Shown: positions 41,002 through 49,411 of the stretch, piece by piece
Layout: each line of letters begins with the position of its first letter
Numbering within the stretch: position 1 is the first letter of the stretch
NCBI RefSeq assembly: GCF_044628455.1
Contig: NZ_JBIYZW010000001.1
Coordinates: 1,426,001-1,490,000, forward strand
Length of the DNA stretch: 64,000 nt
Direction of reading: 5' to 3'
Source of the DNA: Solirubrum sp044628455
GTDB taxonomy: Bacteria > Bacteroidota > Bacteroidia > Cytophagales > Hymenobacteraceae
The notes under the pieces: model-generated
Database searches by the model: none
What the model saw: only the letters and a program-made list of their open reading frames with translations
What the model was told of the DNA's origin: nothing
Position numbers and translations under genes: made by a program

Positions 41002-42129
41002 ATGATCATCGGCGTACCGAAGGAAATCAAGAACAACGAAAACCGCGTGGGCCTGACCCCCGCCGGAGCTGCTGAATTCCGCAAGGCGGGCCACACGGTG
41101 TACGTGCAGACCGAAGCCGGCGTAGGCTCGGGCTTTACCGATGCCGAGTACGAGCAGGCCGGCGCCCTGATTCTGCCGACCATTGCCGACGTGTACGGCC
41201 AGGCCGAGATGATCGTGAAGGTGAAGGAGCCCATTCAGGAAGAGTACGAGCTGATCCGCGAGGGCCAGCTGCTGTTCACCTACTTCCACTTCGCCTCGAG
41301 CGAGCCGCTGACCCACGCCATGATCGAGCGCAAGGCCGTGTGCCTGGCCTACGAAACCGTGGAGCGCGCCGACCGCTCGCTGCCCCTGCTCGTGCCCATG
41401 AGCGAGGTAGCCGGCCGCATGGCCCCGCAGGAAGGTGCCAAGTACCTCGAGAAGCCCCTGAAAGGCCGCGGCATCCTGCTGGGTGGCGTGCCCGGCGTGC
41501 GCCCCGCGCACGTGCTCATTCTGGGCGGGGGCGTGGTAGGCACCAACGCGGCCAAAGTAGCCGCCGGCTTCGGTGCTCAGGTAACCATCATGGACATCAG
41601 CCTGAACCGCCTGCGCGAGCTGGACGACATCATGCCCAAGAACGTGGTGACCGAGTACTCCAACGAGTACAACATCCGCACCGCCATCAAAACCGCCGAC
41701 CTGATCATCGGCGCGGTGCTGATTCCGGGCGCCAAGGCTCCGCACCTCATCACCCGCGACATGCTCAAGGACATGAAGCCCGGCACCGTGCTGGTAGACG
41801 TGGCCGTGGACCAGGGCGGCTGCATCGAAACCTGCAAGCCCACCACCCACGAAGACCCGACCTTCATCATCGACGATGTGGTGCACTACTGCGTGGCCAA
41901 CATGCCCGGCGCGGTGCCCTACACCTCGACGCTGGCCTTGACCAACGCCACCCTGCCCTACGCCATCAAGCTGGCCAACCTGGGCTGGCGCGAGGCCTGC
42001 CTGCGCGACGAAACCCTGCGCCTGGGCCTGAACGTGGTGAACGGCGAAGTAGTGTACAAAGGCGTGGCCGAGGCCTGGAACCTGCCCATGACCAACGTCA
42101 CCAAGGTGCTGCAGCCCGCCCACGTCTAA
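41002..42129 (+). CDS. ald: Alanine dehydrogenase
   Basis: A 375-residue NAD-dependent enzyme that interconverts L-alanine and pyruvate plus ammonia. Family motifs are IIGVPKEIKNNENRVGLTP (N-terminal domain), the Rossmann motif LGGGVVGTNAAKVAAGFGA near residues 174-192, and DVAVDQGGCIETC followed by VANMPGAVPYTST in the C-terminal half. Lys and His catalytic residues fit the family (EMIVKVKEP; FTYFHFAS). The gene stands alone with a -7 element 41 nt upstream and a strong terminator downstream. Confidence 0.96.
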   Translation: MIIGVPKEIKNNENRVGLTPAGAAEFRKAGHTVYVQTEAGVGSGFTDAEYEQAGALILPTIADVYGQAEMIVKVKEPIQEEYELIREGQLLFTYFHFASSEPLTHAMIERKAVCLAYETVERADRSLPLLVPMSEVAGRMAPQEGAKYLEKPLKGRGILLGGVPGVRPAHVLILGGGVVGTNAAKVAAGFGAQVTIMDISLNRLRELDDIMPKNVVTEYSNEYNIRTAIKTADLIIGAVLIPGAKAPHLITRDMLKDMKPGTVLVDVAVDQGGCIETCKPTTHEDPTFIIDDVVHYCVANMPGAVPYTSTLALTNATLPYAIKLANLGWREACLRDETLRLGLNVVNGEVVYKGVAEAWNLPMTNVTKVLQPAHV

Positions 42130-42140
42130 TTAATAATTCA

Positions 42141-42160
42141 CAATTATTAATTAATAATTG
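42141..42160. repeat. AT-only perfect palindrome after ald
   Basis: A 20-bp perfect palindrome (CAATTATTAATTAATAATTG) next to related AATTAATAATT sequence from 42127. It is compositionally foreign to the G+C-rich surroundings, a typical small intergenic AT hairpin. Confidence 0.75.
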
Positions 42161-42163
42161 TCT

Positions 42164-42202
42164 GAAAAAGCCTTTCCGATGCCTTGTCGGAAAGGCTTTT
42201 TC
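42164..42202. terminator. Terminator after ald
   Basis: A perfect 16-bp stem (42164-42179 with 42187-42202) with AAAAA and TTTTT near its base and a 7-nt loop. Confidence 0.85.
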
Positions 42203-42246
42203 AATCCGGTGGGTTCCGGCCCCCGTCACCGTTACGCTTCGCTTTC

Positions 42247-42987
42247 ATGAAAGACATTACCTATATCGGGGAACCGGTTTCCGACTCGGCCACCTTCAAG
42301 CAGCTGCCCATCGAGCTGCAACACTTTTTGCTGCGCCAGAACGGCGTAGTGGCTTACCTGGGCGGCATTCACATCCGCGGCTGCTGCCACGAGCCCGCCT
42401 GGCACTCCCTGCGCGAGGTGTGGCACGGCGAGACGGCCTTCCACAAGATTTACCCCGTCGTCAAGGAAACCGACATTCCTTTTGCCCAGGACGCGGTGGG
42501 CAACCAGTTTCTGCTGCGCGCCGGCAAGGTGTGGTTTCTCGACACCGAAACCGGCCAGATGGAGCCGCTGAAGGTGGATTTTGAGCGCTTTATCGTGAGC
42601 GTGGAGCGCTTTCCCAACGAGGCCCTCGACCTCTCGGCCGTGGCCACCTTCCGCAAGGTGGGCACCTACCTGCAGCCCGGCGAGCTGCTGGCCGTGTACC
42701 CGCCCACTTGCATTCAGACCGACGGGGACCTGATGCGCCTGACCCGCATGCCGGTGGAAACTCGCCTGCACTCCCTGGCCGATTTGTTTAACCAGATCCG
42801 CCGCCTGCGCCCGGGCCAGAAAATCCGCCTCCGCACCGACGAGCCCCGCCCGCAGTACCCCGTGTCGGGCGAGCAGCCCGCTGCTCCCCAGGCTTCCGCG
42901 GAAACTCCGGCCGCGGATTCCGGTGCGGCCCCGACCGCTGAAGTGCCCGCCCAGCCGCGCCCCGACGAGCCAGCCGCCGAAGCGTAG
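42247..42987 (+). CDS. SMI1/KNR4 (SUKH)-like protein
   Basis: A 246-residue soluble protein. Residues 1-125 resemble SUKH domains: LPIELQHFLLRQNGVVAYLGG near the N-terminus, REVWHGETAFHKIYP, FAQDAVGNQFLLR and VWFLDTETGQMEPL. SUKH proteins often act as immunity proteins against toxins, but single-copy housekeeping-like members are also common. No toxin gene is adjacent. The C-terminal 50 residues are Pro/Ala/Glu-rich and look disordered. The gene is followed after only 3 nt by the LTA-synthase-type sulfatase gene, so the two are probably co-transcribed. Confidence 0.72.
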   Translation: MKDITYIGEPVSDSATFKQLPIELQHFLLRQNGVVAYLGGIHIRGCCHEPAWHSLREVWHGETAFHKIYPVVKETDIPFAQDAVGNQFLLRAGKVWFLDTETGQMEPLKVDFERFIVSVERFPNEALDLSAVATFRKVGTYLQPGELLAVYPPTCIQTDGDLMRLTRMPVETRLHSLADLFNQIRRLRPGQKIRLRTDEPRPQYPVSGEQPAAPQASAETPAADSGAAPTAEVPAQPRPDEPAAEA

Positions 42988-42990
42988 CGC

Positions 42991-44955
42991 GTGACCGGGT
43001 CGTTGCCGAAGCCCTCGCCCGCGCTGCGCCTGCTGCTGCGCCGCTTTTCGCTGCTGCTGGCCGCGTACGCGCTGCTGCGCCTGGGTTTCTACGTGGCCAA
43101 CCGCGAGGTATTTGCCGAGGCCTCGGCCCGGGAAACGCTCTGGGCCTTCTGGCACGGCTTCCGCTTCGACCTGGCTGCCCTGCTGCTGCTGAACATCCCC
43201 TTCCTGCTGCTTTCGTTGCTGCCCGGGACCGGCCGGGGCTGGCAGCGCGCCCTGCGCGGGGTGTTTCTGACGCTGAACGCGCCGGGGCTAGCCCTGAACA
43301 TCATCGACAGCCAGTACTTCAAATTCATTGGCCGCCGCACTTCCGACGAGCTGTTCACCATCACCGGCGACATCGAGCGGCAGGCGGGGCAGCTGGTGGC
43401 GCACTACTGGTTTCTGATTCCGCCGTTTGCCCTGCTCTTCGGCCTGCTGTGGTACTGCTACCCCATGCCCCGGCCGGGGGAAGAGCCGGCGGCACCAGCG
43501 GCCCCGCCGCTGCGGCGCTTTGCCCGCACGGCGCTGGAAGTAGCCCTGGTGGCGGCGGGCATTGTGCTGGGCATTCGGGGCGGCCTGCAGCTCAAGCCCC
43601 TGCGCACCGGTCACGCCTTCGTGCAGACGCCGCCTTCGCTGGGCCACCTGGCGCTGAACAGCACGTTCACGTTTCTTAAAAGCGCCATTGCCCACCTCAA
43701 TCCCGACCGCCGGCCGGGACTGGAGCGCCGCCGTTACTTCGCCTCTGCCCAGGCGCTGGAACAAGCGCTGAACCGCCGCCCGGTAACCGCCCGCCCCGGC
43801 GCCCCGCGCGACAACGTGGTTGTCCTGCTGGTCGAAGGGTTTGCCTCCGAGTACAACGGCATCGAAAACCCGGGGCAGAAAAGCTACACGCCCTTTTTCG
43901 ACTCGCTGGCCACCCAGGGCCGGTTTTTCCGCGAGCATTACGCCAACGGCCGCCGCTCCATCGAGGCGCTGCCGGCGGTACTGGCGGGGCTGCCGGCCCT
44001 GATGGAAGGCGCCTTCATCACCTCCGAGTTTCAGGTAAACGAGCTGCACGGGCTGGGCGAGCTGCTGGGCCGGGCGGGCTACGCCACCTCGGTGTTCCAC
44101 GGGGCCGAAAACGGCACCATGGGCTTCAACACCTTTGCCGGCAAGGCGGGCATTCAGCAGTACTACGGCCTGAGCGAGTACCCCGGCGGCCGCCGCAGCC
44201 CCGACTACGACGGCCACTGGGGCATCTACGACGAGCCCTACCTGCAGTACTTTGCCCGGCAGCTGGGCCAGCAGCCGCAGCCGTTTTTCTCCACGGTGTT
44301 TACCCTGACCTCGCACGAGCCGTTTCCGGTGCCGCCGCAGTACCAGGGGCGGTTTGCCCCGGGCGAGCTGCCCATTCACGCCTCCATAGCCTACACCGAT
44401 TTTGCCCTGCGGCAGTTTTTCCAGGCCGCCCGCCGCCAGCCCTGGTACCGCAACACGCTGTTTGTGCTGCTGGCCGACCACACCTCCCAGAGCATCCGGC
44501 CCGACTACCAGAACCTGCTCGGCAAGTACAAAACCCCGCTGCTGCTGTTTCACCCCGGCCGCCAGCTGCCTCCCGCCGATGTGCGCCGCATCACCCAGCA
44601 GTCCGACGTGCCCGCCACGGTGCTTGACTTCCTGGGCCTGCCCGGCGGCCCCGCCCAGCTGCTGCCCTTCGGCTACTCGGTGTTCGACTCTACCGTGACG
44701 GGTCGGGCCCTGTTCTACGCCGAGGGCACGCACTACCTGGTGCACCGCGACTACCTCACCGAACTGACGGCCGACAACCAGGTGCGCCTCTACCCCTACC
44801 GCACCCATGACTCCAGCGGCGGGCCGCTGCCCCAGCCCCCGGCCGACAAGCTCCGCGCCTACGGCGACGAGCTGCGGGCCTGCGTGCAGTTTTTCACCAA
44901 CGGCCTGCTCGACAACCGCCTCTACCCCCCGCGCCCCGCGCCAGCCAGCCGTTAG
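42991..44955 (+). CDS. LTA synthase-family membrane sulfatase
   Basis: A 654-residue protein. The first 210 residues hold five transmembrane segments; the rest is an extracytoplasmic sulfatase/phosphotransferase domain. Motifs are VVVLLVEGFASEYN (metal-binding Glu), ANGRRSIEALPAVLAGLP (nucleophile Ser or Thr region), FHGAENGTMGFN, TLTSHEPF and VLLADHTSQ (metal-binding Asp-His). In Firmicutes LtaS polymerises glycerol phosphate; in Bacteroidota the family is expected to add phospho-groups to envelope glycolipids or glycans, and the substrate is unknown. It begins with GTG at 42991 right after the SUKH-like gene. The stop codon overlaps that of the convergent response regulator gene. Confidence 0.88.
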   Translation: MTGSLPKPSPALRLLLRRFSLLLAAYALLRLGFYVANREVFAEASARETLWAFWHGFRFDLAALLLLNIPFLLLSLLPGTGRGWQRALRGVFLTLNAPGLALNIIDSQYFKFIGRRTSDELFTITGDIERQAGQLVAHYWFLIPPFALLFGLLWYCYPMPRPGEEPAAPAAPPLRRFARTALEVALVAAGIVLGIRGGLQLKPLRTGHAFVQTPPSLGHLALNSTFTFLKSAIAHLNPDRRPGLERRRYFASAQALEQALNRRPVTARPGAPRDNVVVLLVEGFASEYNGIENPGQKSYTPFFDSLATQGRFFREHYANGRRSIEALPAVLAGLPALMEGAFITSEFQVNELHGLGELLGRAGYATSVFHGAENGTMGFNTFAGKAGIQQYYGLSEYPGGRRSPDYDGHWGIYDEPYLQYFARQLGQQPQPFFSTVFTLTSHEPFPVPPQYQGRFAPGELPIHASIAYTDFALRQFFQAARRQPWYRNTLFVLLADHTSQSIRPDYQNLLGKYKTPLLLFHPGRQLPPADVRRITQQSDVPATVLDFLGLPGGPAQLLPFGYSVFDSTVTGRALFYAEGTHYLVHRDYLTELTADNQVRLYPYRTHDSSGGPLPQPPADKLRAYGDELRACVQFFTNGLLDNRLYPPRPAPASR

Positions 44956-45368
44956 TCCGCGTCGTTGGCGCGGTCTTCGTCCTCCAGCTTCGAGCGGATG
45001 GCCTGGATTTCCTCGCTGTCGATGGGCTTGTGGATGAGGCCGGCTACCAAGTCGTAACGGCGGGCCTTTTCCAGGTCGGCCAGGGCCAGGGAGGAAGTGA
45101 GCACGTAGATGTGGCAGCGCCCACGCAGCCAGCTCTCGTGGGGCTGCAGCGCGTCGAGGAACTGCCAGCCGTTCATCACGGGCATGTTCAAATCCAGGAA
45201 AATCACCCGGGGCGCCTCGGCGGCGCGCTTGCTCAGCAGGGTATCCAGGGCCTCCTCGGCCGACTCAAACGTGGAAATGCAGGTGGAGAAGCCCTCAATG
45301 CGCAGCAGGGTCTCCGTCAGATAGTTGCCCAGGTTGTCGTCGTCGATGAGATAGGTCTTCATGCGCAT
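44952..45368 (-). CDS. CheY-like single-domain response regulator
   Basis: A 138-residue receiver domain without an output domain. The acidic cluster LIDDDNLG, the phospho-acceptor Asp in IFLDLNMPVMNGW, the Thr/Ser in VLTSSLA and the Lys in HKPIDS are all in place. The ATG at 45368 and a second ATG at 45362 are both possible; the second gives the usual MKTYLIDDD. It lies 2 nt after the PAS histidine kinase gene and is the obvious partner. With no DNA-binding domain, the output is likely protein-protein contact. Confidence 0.92.
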   Translation of the reverse strand: MRMKTYLIDDDNLGNYLTETLLRIEGFSTCISTFESAEEALDTLLSKRAAEAPRVIFLDLNMPVMNGWQFLDALQPHESWLRGRCHIYVLTSSLALADLEKARRYDLVAGLIHKPIDSEEIQAIRSKLEDEDRANDAD

Positions 45369-45370
45369 CG

Positions 45371-47212
45371 TCAGCTAAAATGCAAGGTAAAGCAAGCGCC
45401 CTGATTTACGGCGCTGCTCACCGCTATACGGCCGCCCATGCTTTCGACGTGGGATTTGACCAGAAACAGCCCCAGCCCCCGTCCGGGCTGGTCGGGGTGA
45501 AACCGCTTGTAAAGCTCAAACACACCCTCCCCCACCCGGGCGTAGTCGAAGCCCAGGCCGTTGTCCTGCACCTGCACCACTACCCCGCCCCCGGCCTGGG
45601 CCTGCCCAGTAATGGCTACGCGCAGGGGGCGCTCGGGCGAGCGGTACTTGATGGCGTTGGAAACCAGGTTGTAGAAAATACTGTGAAAGTAAGCCCGGTT
45701 GCCGTTCACGCGCAGCTCGCGGGCTAGGCCGCACTGCACCGTGCCGCCGCAGGCGTGCAGCGACTCGGCCAGCAGCTGGGTTACCTGCTGGCATACCCCG
45801 GCCAGGTGCACGGGCTCGGGCGGGCGCAGCTGCTGCTTGTCGCGAATGGAGAGGATGGTGGTGATGTCGGTGAGCACCGCGTCGAGCTGGCGCAGGCTGG
45901 TACGCAGGTGCTGCAACGACGTATCGAACACATCGGAATCCTTGCTCACCCGCGTGAGCAGGTCGGCGTAGCCGTGGGCGTTGGCCAGCGGCGCGCGCAG
46001 GTTGTGGGAAATGATGTAGGTAAACTGCTGCAGGTCGGCGTTTTGCTCAAACAGCTCCTGCGCCATTTGGCGCTGCTTTTCCTCGGCCTCCTTGTGGGCC
46101 GAAATGTCCTGCATAGCCCCGATCATGCGCTGAGCCTCCCCTTGCGGGTTGCGGAGAATATAGCCGTGGTCGGCCACGGTGGCCCAGGAGCCGTCGGCGC
46201 GGCGGAAGCGGTACTCCTCCTGCCACTTCTGGGCCTGCGGGTCGGCCAGCAATGCGTTGAGGCCATCGGTGATGCGCGGCGCATCGTCGGGGTGCACCGC
46301 ATCGGACCACTGGTCGAGCGCCTTGGGATTTTCGGTGAGCGAGTAGCCGAACAGGGTTTCCAGTCCCTCGCCCCAGTACAGCGAGTCGGCGGGAATGTTC
46401 CAGTCGTAGATGGCGTCGGAAGTGGCCCGGATGGCGTAGCGGAACCGCTCGTTGCTCAGCAGCAGCGCCTCGGCCGCGCGCGACTGCTCGGTCAGGTCGT
46501 GCACGATGCCCACCAGCTGCCGGCAGCGGCCGTCCTCGTCGAACACGGGGGTAATGCCCACTTCGCCCATGACCTGGCCGGTGGGATAGTGCCAGGTTTC
46601 CAGCCAGCTTACCCGCTGCCGGGTTTCAATGGCCTGGCGGTACTGCGTCAGCACCAGGCTCAGCGAAGGCTCGGGTATCACGTCCTCCACGTACTGGCCC
46701 AGCACCTTGTCTTCCGGCAGCCCGGTGGTCAGCTCAAAGGCCCGGTTGATGAAGGCGAAACGGTAGCGGCCGACAGGTTCCACGTCGAGCACGAACGTCA
46801 CGTCGGCAATGGAGTTGAAGATGGCCGACAGCTGCTGCTCGCGCTGCCAGACCACGCGCTCGGCCAAGGCGGCCGGACTGCGGTCCTGCGCCACCCCGTA
46901 CCGTTCTTCGCCCGCCCGGGCGGGCAGCAGCGTGAGCCACAGGGGCCGGCGGCTGCCGGCGGCCGTCAGCCAGTCGGCTTCGGCGCCGGCTACGGTGCCG
47001 GCCGCCGTCAGCGCCTGCCGCAGGCCGACCGCCGCCGCTGCGGGTACGAAATGCCAGGGTCCGCGGCCGGCCAGCTGCCAATCGGCGTAGCCCGTGAGCT
47101 GCGCAAAGCGTGCATTGATGCGCACGAAGTACCCCCCGGGGTCGAGCACGAACAAGGCGGCCGGGCTGTGCTCGAATGCGGCCCCGGCACCCACAGGATC
47201 AGCGGAAGGCAT
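45371..47212 (-). CDS. Cytoplasmic PAS-domain sensor histidine kinase
   Basis: A 613-residue kinase without transmembrane segments. Three PAS domains are visible: about 10-110 (FEHSPAALFVLDPGGYFVRINARF), about 130-245 (IFNSIADVTFVLD, with GLPEDKVLGQY) and about 258-370 (AIRATSDAIYDWNIPAD, PAS_3 type with ending VADHGYIL). The HisKA H-box is FTYIISHNLRAPLANAHGY. The HATPase part has NAIKYRSPERPL, QDNGLGFDY and GRGLGLFLVKSHV. It lies directly upstream of its CheY-like partner (2-nt gap). The signal is probably intracellular (redox, light or small molecule) and is not identifiable. The ATG at 47212 is chosen (MPSADPVGAG). Confidence 0.93.
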   Translation of the reverse strand: MPSADPVGAGAAFEHSPAALFVLDPGGYFVRINARFAQLTGYADWQLAGRGPWHFVPAAAAVGLRQALTAAGTVAGAEADWLTAAGSRRPLWLTLLPARAGEERYGVAQDRSPAALAERVVWQREQQLSAIFNSIADVTFVLDVEPVGRYRFAFINRAFELTTGLPEDKVLGQYVEDVIPEPSLSLVLTQYRQAIETRQRVSWLETWHYPTGQVMGEVGITPVFDEDGRCRQLVGIVHDLTEQSRAAEALLLSNERFRYAIRATSDAIYDWNIPADSLYWGEGLETLFGYSLTENPKALDQWSDAVHPDDAPRITDGLNALLADPQAQKWQEEYRFRRADGSWATVADHGYILRNPQGEAQRMIGAMQDISAHKEAEEKQRQMAQELFEQNADLQQFTYIISHNLRAPLANAHGYADLLTRVSKDSDVFDTSLQHLRTSLRQLDAVLTDITTILSIRDKQQLRPPEPVHLAGVCQQVTQLLAESLHACGGTVQCGLARELRVNGNRAYFHSIFYNLVSNAIKYRSPERPLRVAITGQAQAGGGVVVQVQDNGLGFDYARVGEGVFELYKRFHPDQPGRGLGLFLVKSHVESMGGRIAVSSAVNQGACFTLHFS

Positions 47213-47332
47213 AGGAAGAAATACGAAGAAGCATCGCGCTACGGCCCGGACCGGCGACATGCGGTTACCTGGCAGCGCTAGATACAAATTCCTGCCGCAC
47301 TATTGCAATTCCAACCGGGGCCCGCGCCGTGC

Positions 47333-47803
47333 TCAGCCGGGCCGGGCCGGGGGCGGCGCGACCGGGAAGGCCGGCACCTCGGCCAGCCGCACGTTGCTGC
47401 GCGCGGCAAAGTCCACGCGCCAGCAGTAATGGTCGAGGCCGTTGGTGAGCAGCAGCAGCGGCGCCCCGATAGTTTGGTTGTATGTGGCCGCCTGCTGGGC
47501 CACGGCGGCAGAAATGGGCACCGCGGGCGCCTTGCACTCAACCAGCAGCAGCGGCTGGCCCTCGGCATCGAGGGCAACCAGGTCGGTGCGCTTGCGGCGC
47601 TGGTTGTAGGTGTGGCCGCGCTCCAGGCTCAGCAGCCCGCGCGGGTAGCCGCGGTGGGTTATCAGGTAATGCACCACGTGCTGCCGCACCCACTCCTCGG
47701 GCGTGCACACCACGTGGCGCCGGCGCAGCACGTCCCAGATCAGCAGGTTCGGGCCCGATTGCGTAAGTTTGTGGGCGAAAGGCGGCAGGTTCAACGCTTG
47801 CAT
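47333..47803 (-). CDS. Orphan HsdR N-terminal-domain (restriction-nuclease-like) protein
   Basis: A 156-residue protein corresponding to the type I restriction enzyme R-subunit N-terminal (HSDR_N) fold. The PD-(D/E)xK-like core is visible: TPEEWVRQHVVHYL, RTDLVALD (metal-binding Asp) and LLLVECKAP (Glu-x-Lys). No helicase, methylase or specificity subunit is adjacent, and no other domain is present. Stand-alone HSDR_N proteins are common in Bacteroidota; whether they act in restriction, repair or elsewhere is not known to me. I choose the ATG at 47803 (MQALNLPPF). A -7 element ends 7 nt before it, so the mRNA may be leaderless. Confidence 0.8.
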   Translation of the reverse strand: MQALNLPPFAHKLTQSGPNLLIWDVLRRRHVVCTPEEWVRQHVVHYLITHRGYPRGLLSLERGHTYNQRRKRTDLVALDAEGQPLLLVECKAPAVPISAAVAQQAATYNQTIGAPLLLLTNGLDHYCWRVDFAARSNVRLAEVPAFPVAPPPARPG

Positions 47804-47809
47804 CACCTC

Positions 47810-47817
47810 CAAAGGTA
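47810..47817 (-). promoter_or_regulatory. -7 element for the HsdR_N gene (leaderless)
   Basis: TACCTTTG, a full match to TAnnTTTG, lies only 6 nt before the ATG at 47803. Transcription would begin at or next to the start codon. Confidence 0.5.
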
Positions 47818-47898
47818 CGGCTCCGAGGGACTACTGCTTCCGCTTTTCGCCCCCGCCCTGCCGTCGTACAGCCCCTGCACGACGGTTTTTTCGTACCT

Positions 47899-47992
47899 GT
47901 TGGGGTCTTATGGGAGCCTGGGGTCTTGGGTGCTGGGCTGACGTTCAGTCTCCGCCTCCGGTCCCCGAGGACTTTAAGACCAAGACCCCAAC
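47899..47992. repeat. Imperfect inverted repeat in the amn upstream region
   Basis: A perfect 11-bp arm pair (47899-47909 GTTGGGGTCTT with 47982-47992) lies within a longer, partly paired region. The right side continues as AACAACCAAG-type short repeats to about 48030. The 235-bp gap 47813-48047 holds no gene. Confidence 0.5.
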
Positions 47993-48047
47993 AACCAAGT
48001 CCCCAGCAACCAACACCTCAAGCCCCTAAACACTCTTCCCCTACTGC

Positions 48048-48821
48048 ATGAAAGACAAATCCGACATTGTTAAGAACTGGCTGCCGCGCTACACGGGCGT
48101 CCCGCTCGAGGAGTTCGGCCAGTACATTCTGCTGACCAACTTCATCAACTACGTAGGCATGTTTGCCGAGCAGTTCGGCGTCGAAATCCGCGGCATCGAC
48201 AAGCCCATGCAGACGGCCACGGCCAACGGCATCACCATCATCAACTTCGGCATGGGCTCGGCCATGGCCGCCACGGTGATGGATTTGCTCTCGGCCATCA
48301 AGCCCAAGGCAGCCCTGTTCCTGGGCAAGTGCGGCGGCCTGAAAGGCAAAACCAAGGTGGGCGACCTGATTCTGCCCATCGCCGCCATCCGCGGCGAAGG
48401 AACTTCCGACGACTACCTGCCGCCCGAAATTCCGGCCCTGCCTTCGTTCCGCCTGCAGCGTTCGGTGTCGTCCATGATCAAGAAGCACGAGAAGGACTAC
48501 TGGACCGGCACGGTGTACACCACCAACCGCCGCGTGTGGGAGCACGACGAGAACTTCAAGACCTACCTGCGCCAGATCCGGGCCATGGCCGTGGACATGG
48601 AAACGGCCACCATCTTCGTGGTGGGCTTCGTCAACGAAATTCCCCACGGCGCGCTGCTGCTGGTGTCGGACGAGCCGATGACGCCCGAGGGCGTGAAAAC
48701 CGCCGAGAGCGACAAGACCGTGACGACCAACTACGTCAACACCCACCTGCAAATCGGCATTGACTCGCTGCTGGAGCTGAAAAACTCGGGCGAGTCGGTC
48801 AAGCACATGCGCTTCGAGTAA
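48048..48821 (+). CDS. amn: AMP nucleosidase
   Basis: A 257-residue enzyme that splits AMP into adenine and ribose 5-phosphate; it belongs to the nucleoside phosphorylase fold. Features are NGITIINFGMGSAMAATVMDLL, FLGKCGGLKGKTKVGDLILP and RAMAVDMETATIFVVGF, with the catalytic region LLVSDEPMTPEGVKT. It is shorter than the E. coli Amn (about 480 residues) because it lacks the N-terminal regulatory domain; this short form is typical of Bacteroidota. It is followed at 21 nt by a small lipoprotein gene, probably in one transcription unit ending at the terminator at 49326. Confidence 0.92.
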   Translation: MKDKSDIVKNWLPRYTGVPLEEFGQYILLTNFINYVGMFAEQFGVEIRGIDKPMQTATANGITIINFGMGSAMAATVMDLLSAIKPKAALFLGKCGGLKGKTKVGDLILPIAAIRGEGTSDDYLPPEIPALPSFRLQRSVSSMIKKHEKDYWTGTVYTTNRRVWEHDENFKTYLRQIRAMAVDMETATIFVVGFVNEIPHGALLLVSDEPMTPEGVKTAESDKTVTTNYVNTHLQIGIDSLLELKNSGESVKHMRFE

Positions 48822-48842
48822 GCTTTTCCCCCACGAGTTGTC

Positions 48843-49298
48843 ATGACCAAGCGTTTCCTCTTGCTGGCCGGCTGGGCCCTGGCGCTGGGCAGCTGCGACC
48901 GGGCCAAGGACACGGCGCGCACCACCATCCAGAAAACCGGCGAAGCCGTGGGCCAGTCGGCCACGGTGCTGGCCAACGGGGTGGCCGTGGGCATCGGCAA
49001 GGGCACCGGCCGCCGCCTCAAGCTCAGCGCCGACCTGCAGCAGCGGGGCCTGCAGGTGGGCAAGGTGCAGGTGGGCCGGGCCGACAGCGCCCGCCTCGAC
49101 AACCGCCTCACGGTGTACTTCATCTTTCAGCAGCGCTTTGCCGACACGGTGCTGGTAAAGCTCTTCGACGAAAGCGGCCGCGAATACGGTCGGCGCAAGC
49201 ACTTTCTGGCGGCCCGGGCCGACGAGGCCTTCAACGCCGACATCGTGTTCGACGAGCGCACCGACATTGAGCTGGGCACGCAGGTAACCGTGGAATAA
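48843..49298 (+). CDS. Small lipoprotein of unknown function
   Basis: A 151-residue protein. The signal peptide ends in a lipobox with Cys18 (LALGSC). An amphipathic stretch (AKDTARTTIQKTGEAVGQSATVLANGV) leads into a beta-rich domain (LDNRLTVYFIFQQRFADTVLVKLFDESGREYGRRK). I do not recognise a family. It follows amn closely and shares its terminator. Confidence 0.7.
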   Translation: MTKRFLLLAGWALALGSCDRAKDTARTTIQKTGEAVGQSATVLANGVAVGIGKGTGRRLKLSADLQQRGLQVGKVQVGRADSARLDNRLTVYFIFQQRFADTVLVKLFDESGREYGRRKHFLAARADEAFNADIVFDERTDIELGTQVTVE

Positions 49299-49325
49299 GC
49301 CGAACTCCGGCAGTTGCACCCGCCG

Positions 49326-49361
49326 GAGGTGCCCCGCCCCGCGGCGGGGCACCTCTTTTTT
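49326..49361 (+). terminator. Terminator after the lipoprotein gene
   Basis: A perfect 13-bp stem (49326-49338 with 49343-49355) with a CCGC loop and six T residues. Confidence 0.9.
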
Positions 49362-49411
49362 GGCCGGCTTCCCGCACTCCGGCCCTAACTTGCCGGCCTT
49401 ACTGCTGCTCT

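Noticed and set aside
42247..44955. Toxin-immunity or defence locus around the SUKH-like gene
   Set aside because: No toxin, polymorphic-toxin domain or secretion marker is adjacent. The partner gene is an envelope sulfatase, so a defence reading is unsupported.
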